Below are positions 18,418 through 27,351 of a stretch of DNA of 64,000 nucleotides, piece after piece. Under the pieces are notes generated by a model. The model made no database searches and was not told the DNA's origin. It was given only the letters and a program-made list of their open reading frames with translations. A program made the translations under genes and the position numbers. The stretch comes from CAYSRJ01 sp964521865. GTDB taxonomy: Bacteria; Spirochaetota; B62-G9; DRHN01. The stretch spans positions 8,533 through 72,532 of the forward strand of contig CAZFTJ010000022.1 of the NCBI GenBank assembly GCA_964521865.1, given 5' to 3'. Position 1 is the stretch's first letter; each line of letters opens with the position of its first letter.

Positions 18418-19587
18418 ATGACCAAATTCTTCGATCAAACAAATGGGCGCATGAAATCCTTTCCCCCCGCCACCGGTTTTAAAGCAAAATGCAGAAAAGA
18501 GGTGCGTTTTGTAACGACACGTGTTATTCGTACATACATCACAGTAACAGACCGGGCGGCACAATACAGCATGCGTTTTTTCAACCTGAACCGAAACCGT
18601 ATTGTTCGGTTATTATCAGGATGCCGCAAATTCATGACGTCTGTTCGTATTACATTGCCCTTTCCGGCAGGTACCATGCTTGTCGGCTTACTGTGTATTG
18701 CGTATATCTCTCTGTTTCCAAACCCCGCGACCTTCGTTGCCGAGGAAAAGCCTTTCTTCGGTGACTTTTCATGGTACACCGAACATCCGATTCATTTCTC
18801 TGCCGGTGATTTCAGGGAAAACGGAAGGGGCGGAATTGAAAACTATGTGCCCGACCTGCGGCTTGCGGAGTACACGATTCGGAAGGGCGATACCCTCTGG
18901 AGTATTGCCAGAAAGTTTGATGTGGATCCCGACAGTATAATAAGCTGCAATGTATTCTCAAATGTTCATTCCATACATGAGGGCGACGTCATGCTCGTCC
19001 CGAATATGCGGGGGATATTCGTCACAATACAGGAGGGTGATTCAATTTTTAAGTTTTCCACCGAGTACGAAATCCCGCCCGACTTCGTTATGGAGGTTAA
19101 CAGGCTTCGTTCGAATACGCTCTCTGCCGGGATGAAGCTTTTTTTACCGGGGGCGCGATACAAAAATATTGAAAGGGCCTATGCCCTCGGTGAAGCTTTC
19201 AACAAACCGGCGTACGGCAGGCTGACATCCCGATACGGGTACAGAAGAGACCCGTTTACCGGCAGGCGGGCCTTTCACAGGGGGATCGATATTGCGAACA
19301 GAATCGGTGTCAAGGTTCACACTGCCCAGACCGGAACGGTCATATACACCGGTGAGAGGTACGGATACGGCAAGACGGTTATAATCCAGCACCGGTTCGG
19401 GTACAAAACTTTGTACGGGCATCTCGATTCGATCAGTGTACACAGGGGCCAGCATGTCGAGAGCGGACAGATAATCGGCGCTCTCGGCAACACGGGCAGA
19501 TCCACAGGTCCGCATCTGCATTTCGAGATATGGCTGAAAAACAGGACAATCGACCCTCTAACGCAAACCAATATGGCGGTTCGGTAG
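18418..19587 (+). CDS. LysM-LysM-M23 peptidoglycan peptidase, paralogue 2
   Basis: A 389-residue paralogue of the preceding gene with the same order: basic N-terminus, one membrane segment (TMLVGLLCIAYISLFP), LysM 1 (EYTIRKGDTLWSIARKF), a weaker LysM 2 (FVTIQEGDSIFKFSTEY) and an M23 domain with HRGIDIA, YGHLD and GPHLHFEI. All zinc ligands are present. The N-terminal 90 residues differ from the first copy, which suggests different partners. The start is uncertain; no Shine-Dalgarno is visible at 18418. The pyruvate kinase gene begins three bases after its stop. Confidence 0.87.
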   Translation: MTKFFDQTNGRMKSFPPATGFKAKCRKEVRFVTTRVIRTYITVTDRAAQYSMRFFNLNRNRIVRLLSGCRKFMTSVRITLPFPAGTMLVGLLCIAYISLFPNPATFVAEEKPFFGDFSWYTEHPIHFSAGDFRENGRGGIENYVPDLRLAEYTIRKGDTLWSIARKFDVDPDSIISCNVFSNVHSIHEGDVMLVPNMRGIFVTIQEGDSIFKFSTEYEIPPDFVMEVNRLRSNTLSAGMKLFLPGARYKNIERAYALGEAFNKPAYGRLTSRYGYRRDPFTGRRAFHRGIDIANRIGVKVHTAQTGTVIYTGERYGYGKTVIIQHRFGYKTLYGHLDSISVHRGQHVESGQIIGALGNTGRSTGPHLHFEIWLKNRTIDPLTQTNMAVR

Positions 19588-19590
19588 ACG

Positions 19591-21036
19591 ATGAAATCGA
19601 CGAAGATCGTATGCACCATTGGACCTGCAAGCCACACTAAAAGAATTATCGAAGAAATGGCACGCGCCGGAATGAATCTTGTCCGTATGAACTTATCACA
19701 CGGCTCATATGCGTTTCACCGCAAGACAATACAGGTATCGAGAGACGTGTCTCGACGGCTCGAACGGCACATCGGGATCGTGCTCGATCTTCAGGGCCCT
19801 AAAATCAGAACGGGTAAACTTGCAAAAGAAACGGTGCAGCTGAAACGGGGAGGCGAAATCACGCTCACCACAAGGGATGTGGAAGGCGACTGGAACATCA
19901 TGAGTGTAAATTACGACAGGCTTCCGGCAGAGGTGAAAGAAGGAGAGCGGATACTGCTTGACGATGGAAATGTTGAGCTCAGGGTGGTCGGAATCGGCGG
20001 GGATTCCGTACGATGCAGGATTGTAAACGGCGGTGTTGTTCGATCCTACCGCGGGGTAAATCTCCCTGAAAGCGCTATCAGCGTACAGGCGGTAACACGA
20101 AAAGATATTGCAGATCTCAGCTTCGGTCTCGAAAACGGTGTCGATTTTTTTGCGCTTTCCTTTATCAGAAAGGCGGAAGATATTCAGTATCTGCGCTTGC
20201 TGATGCTGGAGCGAGGCACGGTGCTCCCCATCATTGCCAAAATCGAGAAACCGGAAGCAATACGGAATATAGACGGTATTATAGACGAAGCGGACGGCAT
20301 TATGGTCGCGCGCGGAGACCTCGGCGCCGAAACTTCCCCTCAGGATGTACCGATTTTACAGAAAATGATAATAAGAAAATGCAACAGGGCCGGGAAGCCG
20401 GTTATTACCGCGACACAGATGCTTGAGTCCATGATTGAGCATCCCCGTCCGACAAGGGCGGAAGCTGCGGATGTGGCAAATGCAATATTTGACGGAACGG
20501 ATGCAGTTATGCTTTCAGGAGAAACTGCAATGGGCGCCTTTCCGGTACGTGCCGTAAAAACAATGGCCGAGATCGCACAGCGGGCCGAGGAAGAAATCAA
20601 TAAGAGAAAGAGGGATGGATTTTCAGTTCAACCGCAGGAAATTCCCGAACCCGACGAAACGGCCGATTGTGTGAGCTATTCGGCAACACGGCTGACGGAG
20701 CTCATGAACCCAAAATATATCATAAGTTTCACCCTATCGGGAAAAACAGCCGCTCTCGTCAGTAAGTACAGACCTTCCGTGCCGGTTATCGCCATGTCTC
20801 CGAATAAGGATGTGTTACGAAAACTTTCCGTGTACAGCGGTGTCTATGGTGTGTATATCGATCATGTGTCCTCAACCGAACAGCTTCTGGATACGGCGGA
20901 AAAAATCGTCGTTCAAAAGGGCTACTGCAGGGAGGGGGATAGGGTTCTTTTCATTGGAGGTGTTCCGGTGCTTGCTGGAGAGCCCACGAATATGCTGAAA
21001 GTGCACAAGGTGAAGCTCGGACAGAAAAATATATGA
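19591..21036 (+). CDS. pyk: Pyruvate kinase
   Basis: A 481-residue glycolytic enzyme converting phosphoenolpyruvate and ADP to pyruvate and ATP. It shows KIVCTIGPAS and the MNLSHGS segment at the start, the LDLQGPKIRTG loop, the active-site Lys in IIAKIEKPEAI, the metal-binding MVARGDLG and the TATQMLESM motif, followed by a C-terminal allosteric domain of normal length. It starts three bases after the LysM-M23 gene, so they are likely co-transcribed despite unrelated functions. Confidence 0.97.
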   Translation: MKSTKIVCTIGPASHTKRIIEEMARAGMNLVRMNLSHGSYAFHRKTIQVSRDVSRRLERHIGIVLDLQGPKIRTGKLAKETVQLKRGGEITLTTRDVEGDWNIMSVNYDRLPAEVKEGERILLDDGNVELRVVGIGGDSVRCRIVNGGVVRSYRGVNLPESAISVQAVTRKDIADLSFGLENGVDFFALSFIRKAEDIQYLRLLMLERGTVLPIIAKIEKPEAIRNIDGIIDEADGIMVARGDLGAETSPQDVPILQKMIIRKCNRAGKPVITATQMLESMIEHPRPTRAEAADVANAIFDGTDAVMLSGETAMGAFPVRAVKTMAEIAQRAEEEINKRKRDGFSVQPQEIPEPDETADCVSYSATRLTELMNPKYIISFTLSGKTAALVSKYRPSVPVIAMSPNKDVLRKLSVYSGVYGVYIDHVSSTEQLLDTAEKIVVQKGYCREGDRVLFIGGVPVLAGEPTNMLKVHKVKLGQKNI

Positions 21037-21138
21037 CAGCGCGGCAATTTTATCCTGCGACATACTTCTTATATCGGTCTGAAGAACCCCAATACGGAAG
21101 AACACGACCCGGCCAAAGCCGGCAACTGATAAAAGTAC

Positions 21139-21181
21139 TTGACTGAAGGGAACGGATAGGTTATCATTGGAAATGATAACC
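21139..21181 (+). promoter_or_regulatory. Sigma-70 promoter overlapped by a Fur-type operator
   Basis: TTGACT (21139-21144) and TATCAT (21162-21167) are 17 bp apart. A perfect 10-bp inverted repeat, GGTTATCATT and AATGATAACC around a GGA centre (21159-21181), covers the -10 box and the start region and resembles a Fur box. Its position directly before the fur gene argues for autoregulation by occlusion of RNA polymerase. Confidence 0.8.
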
Positions 21182-21206
21182 ATTATCGCAGAAAAAGAGC
21201 AATGGT

Positions 21207-21683
21207 ATGGGTATTGACGAAAAGACGCTGTGGAGCAGGAAACGGCTTGAAGAATCCGACTACCGCCTCACCAAGCCGAGACGGTCTATTCTGGACGTAC
21301 TCGCACATACGGACGAACACCTGAGCGCAGAAGAGATCTATCAGCGGGTATACGGCGATTATCCTGCAATAGGGCTTACAACCGTGTACAGGACGCTCGA
21401 GCTTTTTGTTCAGATAGGTATCGTGCTTCGGTTCGACTTCGGCGACGGGAGAGCCCGGTATGAGTTGAGTGTAGGGCCTGAAGTACAGGGTTTTCATCAT
21501 CACCACCTCATCTGCACGAACTGCAACAAGATTATCGATTATACCGATTTTATTGAGGACGAAATCGATCTATTGGAAAAAACGGAGAAGGGACTTGAAA
21601 CGCTTCATAATTTCAAGATCAACAATCATATCATAGCATTTTACGGACTGTGCGAAAACTGCAGAAAAGAAAAGAAGGAATAG
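21207..21683 (+). CDS. Fur/PerR family metalloregulator
   Basis: A 158-residue regulator with a winged-helix DNA-binding domain (residues about 15-90, including IGLTTVYRTLELFVQIG) and a C-terminal dimerisation and metal domain with HHHHLICTNCNKI and LCENCRKE, the two CxxC pairs of a structural zinc site. A palindrome overlapping its own promoter lies just upstream. Whether it senses iron (Fur) or peroxide (PerR) cannot be decided by eye. The NifX-like and Mrp genes follow in the same direction within five bases, which favours an iron or Fe-S role. Confidence 0.92.
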   Translation: MGIDEKTLWSRKRLEESDYRLTKPRRSILDVLAHTDEHLSAEEIYQRVYGDYPAIGLTTVYRTLELFVQIGIVLRFDFGDGRARYELSVGPEVQGFHHHHLICTNCNKIIDYTDFIEDEIDLLEKTEKGLETLHNFKINNHIIAFYGLCENCRKEKKE

Positions 21684-21687
21684 AGAG

Positions 21688-22065
21688 ATGAAAGTATGTG
21701 TAACGTCCCAGGGGCCTGATATGGATTCACCGGTCGATCCGAGATTCGGCAGATGCGGTTATTTTATCATCGTTGACACCGATTCCCTTGAATTTGAAGC
21801 GGTGGAGAACAGCGGTATCAGGCAGAAGGGGGGTGCCGGTGTTGAATCGGCACGTCTTGCAGCTGAAAAAGGGGCTCAGGCGGTGCTCACGGGCAACTGC
21901 GGCCCGAATGCGTTTCAAATCCTCAATGCCGCCGGAATCGAGGTGTACACCGGGGTAAACGGTACGATCAGAGATGCGGTTGAAAACTTCAAGAATGGAA
22001 AGTACAGCCCCCTCCCCAATGCAAATGTAGGTCCGCACTTTGGAATGAGCGGGTCGAACCAATGA
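21688..22065 (+). CDS. Dinitrogenase iron-molybdenum cofactor (NifX/NifB-C) family protein
   Basis: A 125-residue protein of the NifX-like family. It starts MKVCVTSQG and has SPVDPRFGRCGYFIIVD, GAGVESARLAAEKG and a GNCGPNAFQILNAAGIEVYTG segment. Such small proteins bind Fe-S or Fe-Mo clusters; those next to Mrp ATPases are thought to take part in Fe-S cluster handling rather than nitrogenase. Its stop overlaps the Mrp start by four bases, so the pair is translated together. Confidence 0.92.
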   Translation: MKVCVTSQGPDMDSPVDPRFGRCGYFIIVDTDSLEFEAVENSGIRQKGGAGVESARLAAEKGAQAVLTGNCGPNAFQILNAAGIEVYTGVNGTIRDAVENFKNGKYSPLPNANVGPHFGMSGSNQ

Positions 22066-22916
22066 AAAGTGAGCTTGATGAAGAGAAGAAAGAACAGGAG
22101 AAGAGGCTTCGGGAAAACCTCTCCATGATTAAAAACAAGATTCTGGTTTTGAGCGGCAAGGGAGGAGTTGGAAAGACAACTGTTGCCGTAAATATCGGAT
22201 ACGGTCTCGCTCTTCGTGGATTCGAAACAGGTGTGCTGGATATAGATATCCATGGACCGAACGTTGCCAAAATGCTCGGTATAGAGGGTCGAAAGCTGTA
22301 CGGCTCCGGGGCCTCCATCGATCCGGTTCAGGTTGTGCCGCATCTTAAGGCGATGAGCATCGCTCTTCTCATGGATAGTCAGGATCAACCGGTCATCTGG
22401 AGAGGGCCGCTGAAAATGTCGGCGATCAAACAATTTATCAGTGATGTGAACTGGGGAGAGCTCGATTATATGGTGATCGATTCACCACCCGGAACAGGCG
22501 ACGAGCCGCTCAGTATATGTCAAATCATACCCGACGTCGACGGTGCTGTGGTTGTCACCACTCCTCAGGATGTTGCAATTCTCGATTCCAGAAAGAGCGT
22601 GATGTTCACACGGGAACTGAATGTGCCGGTGGTCGGTATAATAGAGAACATGAGCGGATTCGTGTGTCCGCATTGCGGCGGCGAGATAGACCTCTTCGGG
22701 TCAGGCGGGGGAGAACGCGCCGCAAAAGGGCTCGATGTGCCTTTTCTCGGTAAGATACCCATCGATCCGTGTATTGTCAAACGGGGCGACGAGGGGACCC
22801 CGCTTATTGAACAAAACCCCGATTCAGCGGCTGGCAAAATGCTGAACAGCATGATCGACAGAATAATAAAAAGCCTCGAAGAACATAAGAACGGAATGGA
22901 AGGGAACGATGTTTGA
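22062..22916 (+). CDS. Mrp/NBP35-type Fe-S cluster carrier ATPase
   Basis: A 284-residue P-loop ATPase. The deviant Walker A is SGKGGVGKTT, followed by DIDIHGPNV, MVIDSPPGTGDEP and the paired cysteines FVCPHCGG that hold a bridging Fe-S cluster at the dimer interface. It should load and deliver Fe-S clusters in the cytoplasm. A short charged N-terminal extension precedes the ATPase domain. It forms a Fur-controlled operon with the fur-like and NifX-like genes. Confidence 0.95.
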   Translation: MKSELDEEKKEQEKRLRENLSMIKNKILVLSGKGGVGKTTVAVNIGYGLALRGFETGVLDIDIHGPNVAKMLGIEGRKLYGSGASIDPVQVVPHLKAMSIALLMDSQDQPVIWRGPLKMSAIKQFISDVNWGELDYMVIDSPPGTGDEPLSICQIIPDVDGAVVVTTPQDVAILDSRKSVMFTRELNVPVVGIIENMSGFVCPHCGGEIDLFGSGGGERAAKGLDVPFLGKIPIDPCIVKRGDEGTPLIEQNPDSAAGKMLNSMIDRIIKSLEEHKNGMEGNDV

Positions 22917-22927
22917 GAAGGGCTGTT

Positions 22928-23152
22928 TCAGCGGATAACGGCGTTGTATCCGATGCGGTGCACGATCTCGGTTACACTTTTCAGAGATTCCGGATTTCCT
23001 TCATAGTCGACATGGATTTCACCTTTTAATGCGTCCACATGTATATGGTGAATCCCCTGAATTTTTCTTCCGAGATGCTCTATCGTATATGCACATGAAG
23101 CGCAGCGCGCTCCTTCAAGATCTATAACCGCGTTTTTTAGATTCTTTTCCAT
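22928..23152 (-). CDS. Heavy-metal-associated (HMA) domain protein
   Basis: A 74-residue stand-alone HMA domain with GARCASCAYTIE in place of the usual GMxCxxC and the beta-alpha-beta-beta-alpha-beta pattern of copper chaperones. The longer reading frame (to 23323) has no recognisable N-terminal domain, so ATG 23152 is preferred. A TTGTCA/TACATT promoter ends only six bases before it, so the message could be leaderless. It converges on the Mrp gene with 11 bases between. Copper or other soft-metal binding is inferred. Confidence 0.75.
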   Translation of the reverse strand: MEKNLKNAVIDLEGARCASCAYTIEHLGRKIQGIHHIHVDALKGEIHVDYEGNPESLKSVTEIVHRIGYNAVIR

Positions 23153-23158
23153 ACAATT

Positions 23159-23187
23159 AATGTATGGTTCCGAAGTCGGCTTGACAA
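23159..23187 (-). promoter_or_regulatory. Possible promoter of the HMA gene
   Basis: On the minus strand TTGTCA (23182-23187) and TACATT (23159-23164) are 17 bp apart. Transcription would begin at or very near the ATG at 23152. Confidence 0.35.
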
Positions 23188-23327
23188 GGGTAAAATATAT
23201 GAAACGCCGCCCCCGGGTTATGGTATTTGGTACGGGGCGAATCACGAGAGAAAGCCGGGTTTTGCCAAATACGTGGGTATTCGACTCGTACGTGGGTACG
23301 ATGTGAGGAGAACAGTACGACATGTTT

Positions 23328-23615
23328 TCAGTAGGAAATGGAGAAATCCCTGTACCTCCGAAAGGCTATTTCATGCCATTCCTCGGAAACGCCTGAAACA
23401 TTGCCGTAGGAGGGGCCAATTCTGATATCCTCGAGAAACGGAATGAGATTCTGTTTTTTCCCTTCAGCCTCGATCTCGACTCTCCCATCATACAGGTTTT
23501 TTACCCAGCCGGTTATGTTGTACTTTCGAGCTCTGTAGATGGTAAAGAACCTGAATCCCACTCCCTGTACGAAACCCGATACGTAGGCATGGAGAACGTA
23601 ATAACCGTCCGCCAT
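23328..23615 (-). CDS. acyP: Acylphosphatase
   Basis: A 95-residue enzyme hydrolysing carboxyl-phosphate bonds. The catalytic Arg lies in GFVQGVGFRFF and the catalytic Asn in GWVKNLYDGRVE, both at the family positions; the length is normal. It lies 24 bases downstream of the large TPR gene on the same strand. Confidence 0.95.
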   Translation of the reverse strand: MADGYYVLHAYVSGFVQGVGFRFFTIYRARKYNITGWVKNLYDGRVEIEAEGKKQNLIPFLEDIRIGPSYGNVSGVSEEWHEIAFRRYRDFSISY

Positions 23616-23639
23616 CGTGTGCTCCTTGAATACCCCGAT

Positions 23640-25481
23640 TTATGTCTCGAGCCTCTTTATAATCTCCCTGATCTTCTGTGCATTCGGGTAATCGGGATCG
23701 ATGGTTATGAGCGTTTTAAAGATTGTCAGGGCATCCTTTTTGTTTCCCTGTTTGAGAAACAGATTTCCGAGAGGTTCGTATGCCTGAATGAAGTTTTTAT
23801 CCGTTTTTATTGTCCTCAGATATTCGGTGATAGCATCATTTTCCCTGTCCATTTTGACATAGCAGGACGCAAGGCCGAAATGCGCTTCCGGTGAGAGCGG
23901 GTCTATGCTGAGCGCCCTCTGAAACTGATCGTTCGCCTCTTTTATAAGACCGTTTTTCAAAAGGGCGTTGCCCAGGTTGATGCGTGCCGGAAGCGAGTTT
24001 GGATCGAGGCTGATTGCTTTTCGCAGCGTTTCAAGCGCCTTGTCGTAGAGGTTGCTCTTTATGTAGATATCGCTGATATTGTTGTATGCCTCCATATATT
24101 TGGGGTCAAGTGTTATCGCATTTTCATATGCGGTAATAGCTTCGCTGTACTTTTCGAGACGTGCGTAGTTGTTTCCGAGATTGTAGAAATACCGCTTGTC
24201 GCTTGCTTTGAGCGAGATCGCTTTTTTCAAAGCCTGCACCGCGAGGTCGGACTTTCCTTCCATTTCATACATAATCGACAGGTTGTAGTAGGTCAGGTCA
24301 CTTTTTGGATCGAGCTTCAGGGCTGTTTCGTACTCCTGCTTTGCATCGGTGAACATTTTTTTTGCCCTGTACGTGTCCCCCAATTTGATATGGGCTTTGG
24401 CATTGTCCGGTTCAATAGCGACCGCCTTTTTATAGTAGGTCATGGCCTCATCGTAAAAATTGTTTTCATAGTAGAGCAGCCCAAGATTGATATATGCCTT
24501 GACATAATTTGATTTGAGTGAAATTGCCGCGGTGTATGCATTGATCGCTGTGTTGGTTTTCCCTAGATTCTGCGCGGTTAGGCCGAGATTGTAGAACGCC
24601 TGGGGAAATTGAGGTAAAAGTTGCGTCGCTTTGGTGAAGCTCTGCAGCGCATCGCCGTATTTCTGTTGCAAATACTGTATTATCCCCAGCTTGTAGTAAG
24701 CCATTCCGTTGTTTGGATCGAGCTCGAGGGCTTTTTTATATTCGTTGACTGCGCTTGTGAGCATATCCTGTTTATCGTAGATTTGCCCGAGTGTAAAATG
24801 CGGAAGTGCAAGATTCGGGTCGACCTGCAGTGCCTTTTTGCTCATTTCTATGGCTTTTCTTACATTTTCCTGGGAGCCTGGATCTTCAGAAAAATAACTT
24901 GCTCCGAGATAGGCGAGCGCATCTGCATGGTCCGGTTTGATTTCGGCGGATTTTTGCAGATTCTGAACGGCCGATTTGAAAGAACCGGCTTCATACGACG
25001 CTTTACCCTTTTGAAAGTAATCCTCTGCCAGCTTCTCTCGTTTTTTCTTCTCTGCTTCAAAATCGATTTCCGGGGTTTGTTTTACGATTTTATGCGTCTT
25101 CTCTTCTTTCGGCATCGACTCCTTGATACTGCTTACAACTTTATCGATTTTCTCGATTTCCTTTTCCGATTTTTCCTTTTCATGCGCCTTCTTTTTTGCA
25201 ATCACCTCATCGAGAAGTGCAAGCGCATCACTGTTTTCGGGGTCTTCGATGAGCACCTGCTCCAGCTGGGTACGAGCAAGGTCGTACTCGCCCCGGTCGT
25301 AGTAATACCTGGCGAGCTTCATTGTGTTCTTTACTTTATTCTCTTTCTCACCCTCCGTCTGGATTTGTGTAGCAGGTTTTTTGCGGGCTTTCAGCCTGTA
25401 CACGGTATAATATCCGCCTCCTGCAATGAGAAGTACAATGAGAATTATGAGTATTACCGTAGTTCTTCTGTTATCGGCCAT
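23640..25481 (-). CDS. Membrane-anchored TPR protein
   Basis: A 613-residue protein with a short basic N-terminus, one membrane segment (TVILIILIVLLIAGGGYYTVY), a first TPR unit, a charged Lys/Glu linker (about 85-150) and then about thirteen tandem tetratricopeptide repeats up to the C-terminus, with repeated A.AYLGASY, AYYKLGI and AYNNISDIY blocks. The TPR part probably faces the periplasm. It is likely a scaffold for envelope complexes. It is preceded on the same strand by another TPR gene, 15 bases upstream. Confidence 0.9.
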   Translation of the reverse strand: MADNRRTTVILIILIVLLIAGGGYYTVYRLKARKKPATQIQTEGEKENKVKNTMKLARYYYDRGEYDLARTQLEQVLIEDPENSDALALLDEVIAKKKAHEKEKSEKEIEKIDKVVSSIKESMPKEEKTHKIVKQTPEIDFEAEKKKREKLAEDYFQKGKASYEAGSFKSAVQNLQKSAEIKPDHADALAYLGASYFSEDPGSQENVRKAIEMSKKALQVDPNLALPHFTLGQIYDKQDMLTSAVNEYKKALELDPNNGMAYYKLGIIQYLQQKYGDALQSFTKATQLLPQFPQAFYNLGLTAQNLGKTNTAINAYTAAISLKSNYVKAYINLGLLYYENNFYDEAMTYYKKAVAIEPDNAKAHIKLGDTYRAKKMFTDAKQEYETALKLDPKSDLTYYNLSIMYEMEGKSDLAVQALKKAISLKASDKRYFYNLGNNYARLEKYSEAITAYENAITLDPKYMEAYNNISDIYIKSNLYDKALETLRKAISLDPNSLPARINLGNALLKNGLIKEANDQFQRALSIDPLSPEAHFGLASCYVKMDRENDAITEYLRTIKTDKNFIQAYEPLGNLFLKQGNKKDALTIFKTLITIDPDYPNAQKIREIIKRLET

Positions 25482-25496
25482 TTTTTTTGCCTCATT

Positions 25497-26195
25497 CTAT
25501 CTTTCGATACCTTCCACCGAGAGATCGTCGACTGGTTTTTCGCTGGTTTCCAATATGTTTTCCGTTGAGTTCACAAGTTTGTCGAGATCACTCAACACAT
25601 CGTTGAGGAGGTCGGGATCTATACCTGTTTTTTCATCAACATTCTTGTCGGAATGAGGTTGTTGGATTTCACCCTTGAGATAGGCGATAGCCTTCTGTAT
25701 GTTTTCGTACTGTGGAGTCTGTGGGTTTTTTTTCAGGTATGTTTCCCACTGAATTATCGTGTCGGAATAATTGCCCTCTTTGTAGTAAGCGTTTCCCGCA
25801 TTGAGGTACGAGTCGTACAGATTTGCATCGTAGTGTACAGCCTTTTTGTACATCTGCGCCGAAAAGTCGTAGTTTCCCTTCAGGTAGTAGCAGTTTGCGA
25901 GATTGTAGAAGTAGATGCCCTTGTTTTCTGTAAAGTTCAATCCGGCTGTAAAGTTGAGAATGGCCTTGTCGAGCTCGTTCAGCTCGTAGTATGAATTGCC
26001 GAGATAAAAGTACACCTGCGGGTTCATTGCGTCGACGTTTTTGGCCTCTTCAAAACTCGCAGCAGCGAGCTGGAATTCCCCTTTTGTATAATGAGCGAGG
26101 CCTTTTTTAAAGTATTCGTTTTCAGTGGCGAAAATATCGATTACTGATGCAAAAAACACTATAATAATTATTAGATGGTATAGATTTTTTTTCAT
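25497..26195 (-). CDS. Secreted TPR protein
   Basis: A 232-residue protein with a signal peptide (MKKNLYHLIIIIVFFASVIDIFA), about four TPR units (residues 25-165: FKKGLAHYTKGEF, VYFYLGNSYYEL, YFYNLANCYYLKGNY, SYLNAGNAYYKEGNY) and an acidic C-terminal tail without repeats. It is expected in the periplasm, and with the next TPR gene it probably forms a two-gene envelope scaffold unit. The aerotolerance BatE-like proteins have a similar layout, but no other bat gene is near. Confidence 0.85.
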   Translation of the reverse strand: MKKNLYHLIIIIVFFASVIDIFATENEYFKKGLAHYTKGEFQLAAASFEEAKNVDAMNPQVYFYLGNSYYELNELDKAILNFTAGLNFTENKGIYFYNLANCYYLKGNYDFSAQMYKKAVHYDANLYDSYLNAGNAYYKEGNYSDTIIQWETYLKKNPQTPQYENIQKAIAYLKGEIQQPHSDKNVDEKTGIDPDLLNDVLSDLDKLVNSTENILETSEKPVDDLSVEGIER

Positions 26196-26370
26196 TTTAT
26201 ACTTTCAATATACAGTCATGTACGGATTTTTTCACAGGGTTTTCATATCTAGTATCGTATAAAAAAAATATAGCATTATGTGAAAATAATGTACATGGTT
26301 GTAAAAAGCGGGAACATGTGTTTACAAAAACGGCAGTCGAGTTTGTTAATTCGGCCGATAGTTCTTTAGG

Positions 26371-27348
26371 ATGAATGCGACCCGGCCAGGTGTTCGCATA
26401 AAATATCTTTATGGACGGGAATATCCGATTTTGAATGTATTGAACCACACAGGAGACGATACCCTCGAATCGTTCGTCAAGAAACTTTTCATTCCCTCTT
26501 TCATAGGAGGCATCCTGAAAGATGAAAATGTTGCGCTCAAAAAATCCTTCGGACAAAATTTCCTTATAAATCGCGATATTGCTCGGCGCCTGCTTGATTA
26601 TGCGGATCTCAAAGGCACTGATACCGTTCTTGAGATCGGTCCCGGGCTCGGCACTCTTACATTTTCTCTCGCGAAGAGGGTAAAAAGCGTCATTGCAGTC
26701 GAGCTTGACCGGGGACTTGCACGGTATCTGAGAAATAGAATTCAGGAGTTTTCAATACCCAACATCAAAATAATGAACTGTGATTTTTTGAAGATGGGCG
26801 GGTCTGATTTTGCGTCGCTGGGAGATATCAACAAGGTGGTGAGTAATCTTCCCTACAGCATCGGCATCAGGGCATTACTGAGGATTGTCGAGGAAATGGG
26901 CGGTGTTCGAAGTATAACAGGCACCGTGCAGAAAGAGATCGCAATGAGGCTTGCCGCAGAACCCGGCATGAAGGAGTATTCGTCCGTGTCGGTTATTATG
27001 CAATATGCGGCCGATATTCACGTCCCCGAGAAAAGAATCGCTCCGGAAAACTTTTTCCCGCCGCCGGAAGTTGAGAGCGCGATTGTTTCTCTGGTTATAC
27101 ATGCCGGTAACGATACGGTTGAAAAGGAATTCCGGGATGTCGTGCGAGCCGGGTTTTCGAACAGAAGAAAAAGCCTGGTGAACAACCTTTCGAGTCTGGA
27201 ATACGGTTTGTCCAAGAACCAACTGCAGGGTATTGTGAGGCGGCTCTTTCATGATGTACATGTACGCGCTGAAAAGCTTACTGTGCAGGATTTCAGGCAT
27301 CTTGCCGAACACCTGGCATACGCAAAAGGTCCACAGCACGAACGATAG
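26371..27348 (+). CDS. rsmA: 16S rRNA adenine dimethyltransferase (KsgA)
   Basis: The enzyme dimethylates two adjacent adenines near the 3' end of 16S rRNA late in small-subunit assembly. Motifs in order: KKSFGQNFLIN, the SAM site EIGPGLGTLT, the active-site NLPYSI and FFPPPEVESA. At 325 residues it is longer than the usual 260-290 because of an N-terminal extension of about 50 residues before KSFGQNFL. No better start codon with a ribosome site is visible, so the extension may be real or the true start may be a non-ATG codon near 26431. Confidence 0.95.
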   Translation: MNATRPGVRIKYLYGREYPILNVLNHTGDDTLESFVKKLFIPSFIGGILKDENVALKKSFGQNFLINRDIARRLLDYADLKGTDTVLEIGPGLGTLTFSLAKRVKSVIAVELDRGLARYLRNRIQEFSIPNIKIMNCDFLKMGGSDFASLGDINKVVSNLPYSIGIRALLRIVEEMGGVRSITGTVQKEIAMRLAAEPGMKEYSSVSVIMQYAADIHVPEKRIAPENFFPPPEVESAIVSLVIHAGNDTVEKEFRDVVRAGFSNRRKSLVNNLSSLEYGLSKNQLQGIVRRLFHDVHVRAEKLTVQDFRHLAEHLAYAKGPQHER

Positions 27349-27351
27349 TAC

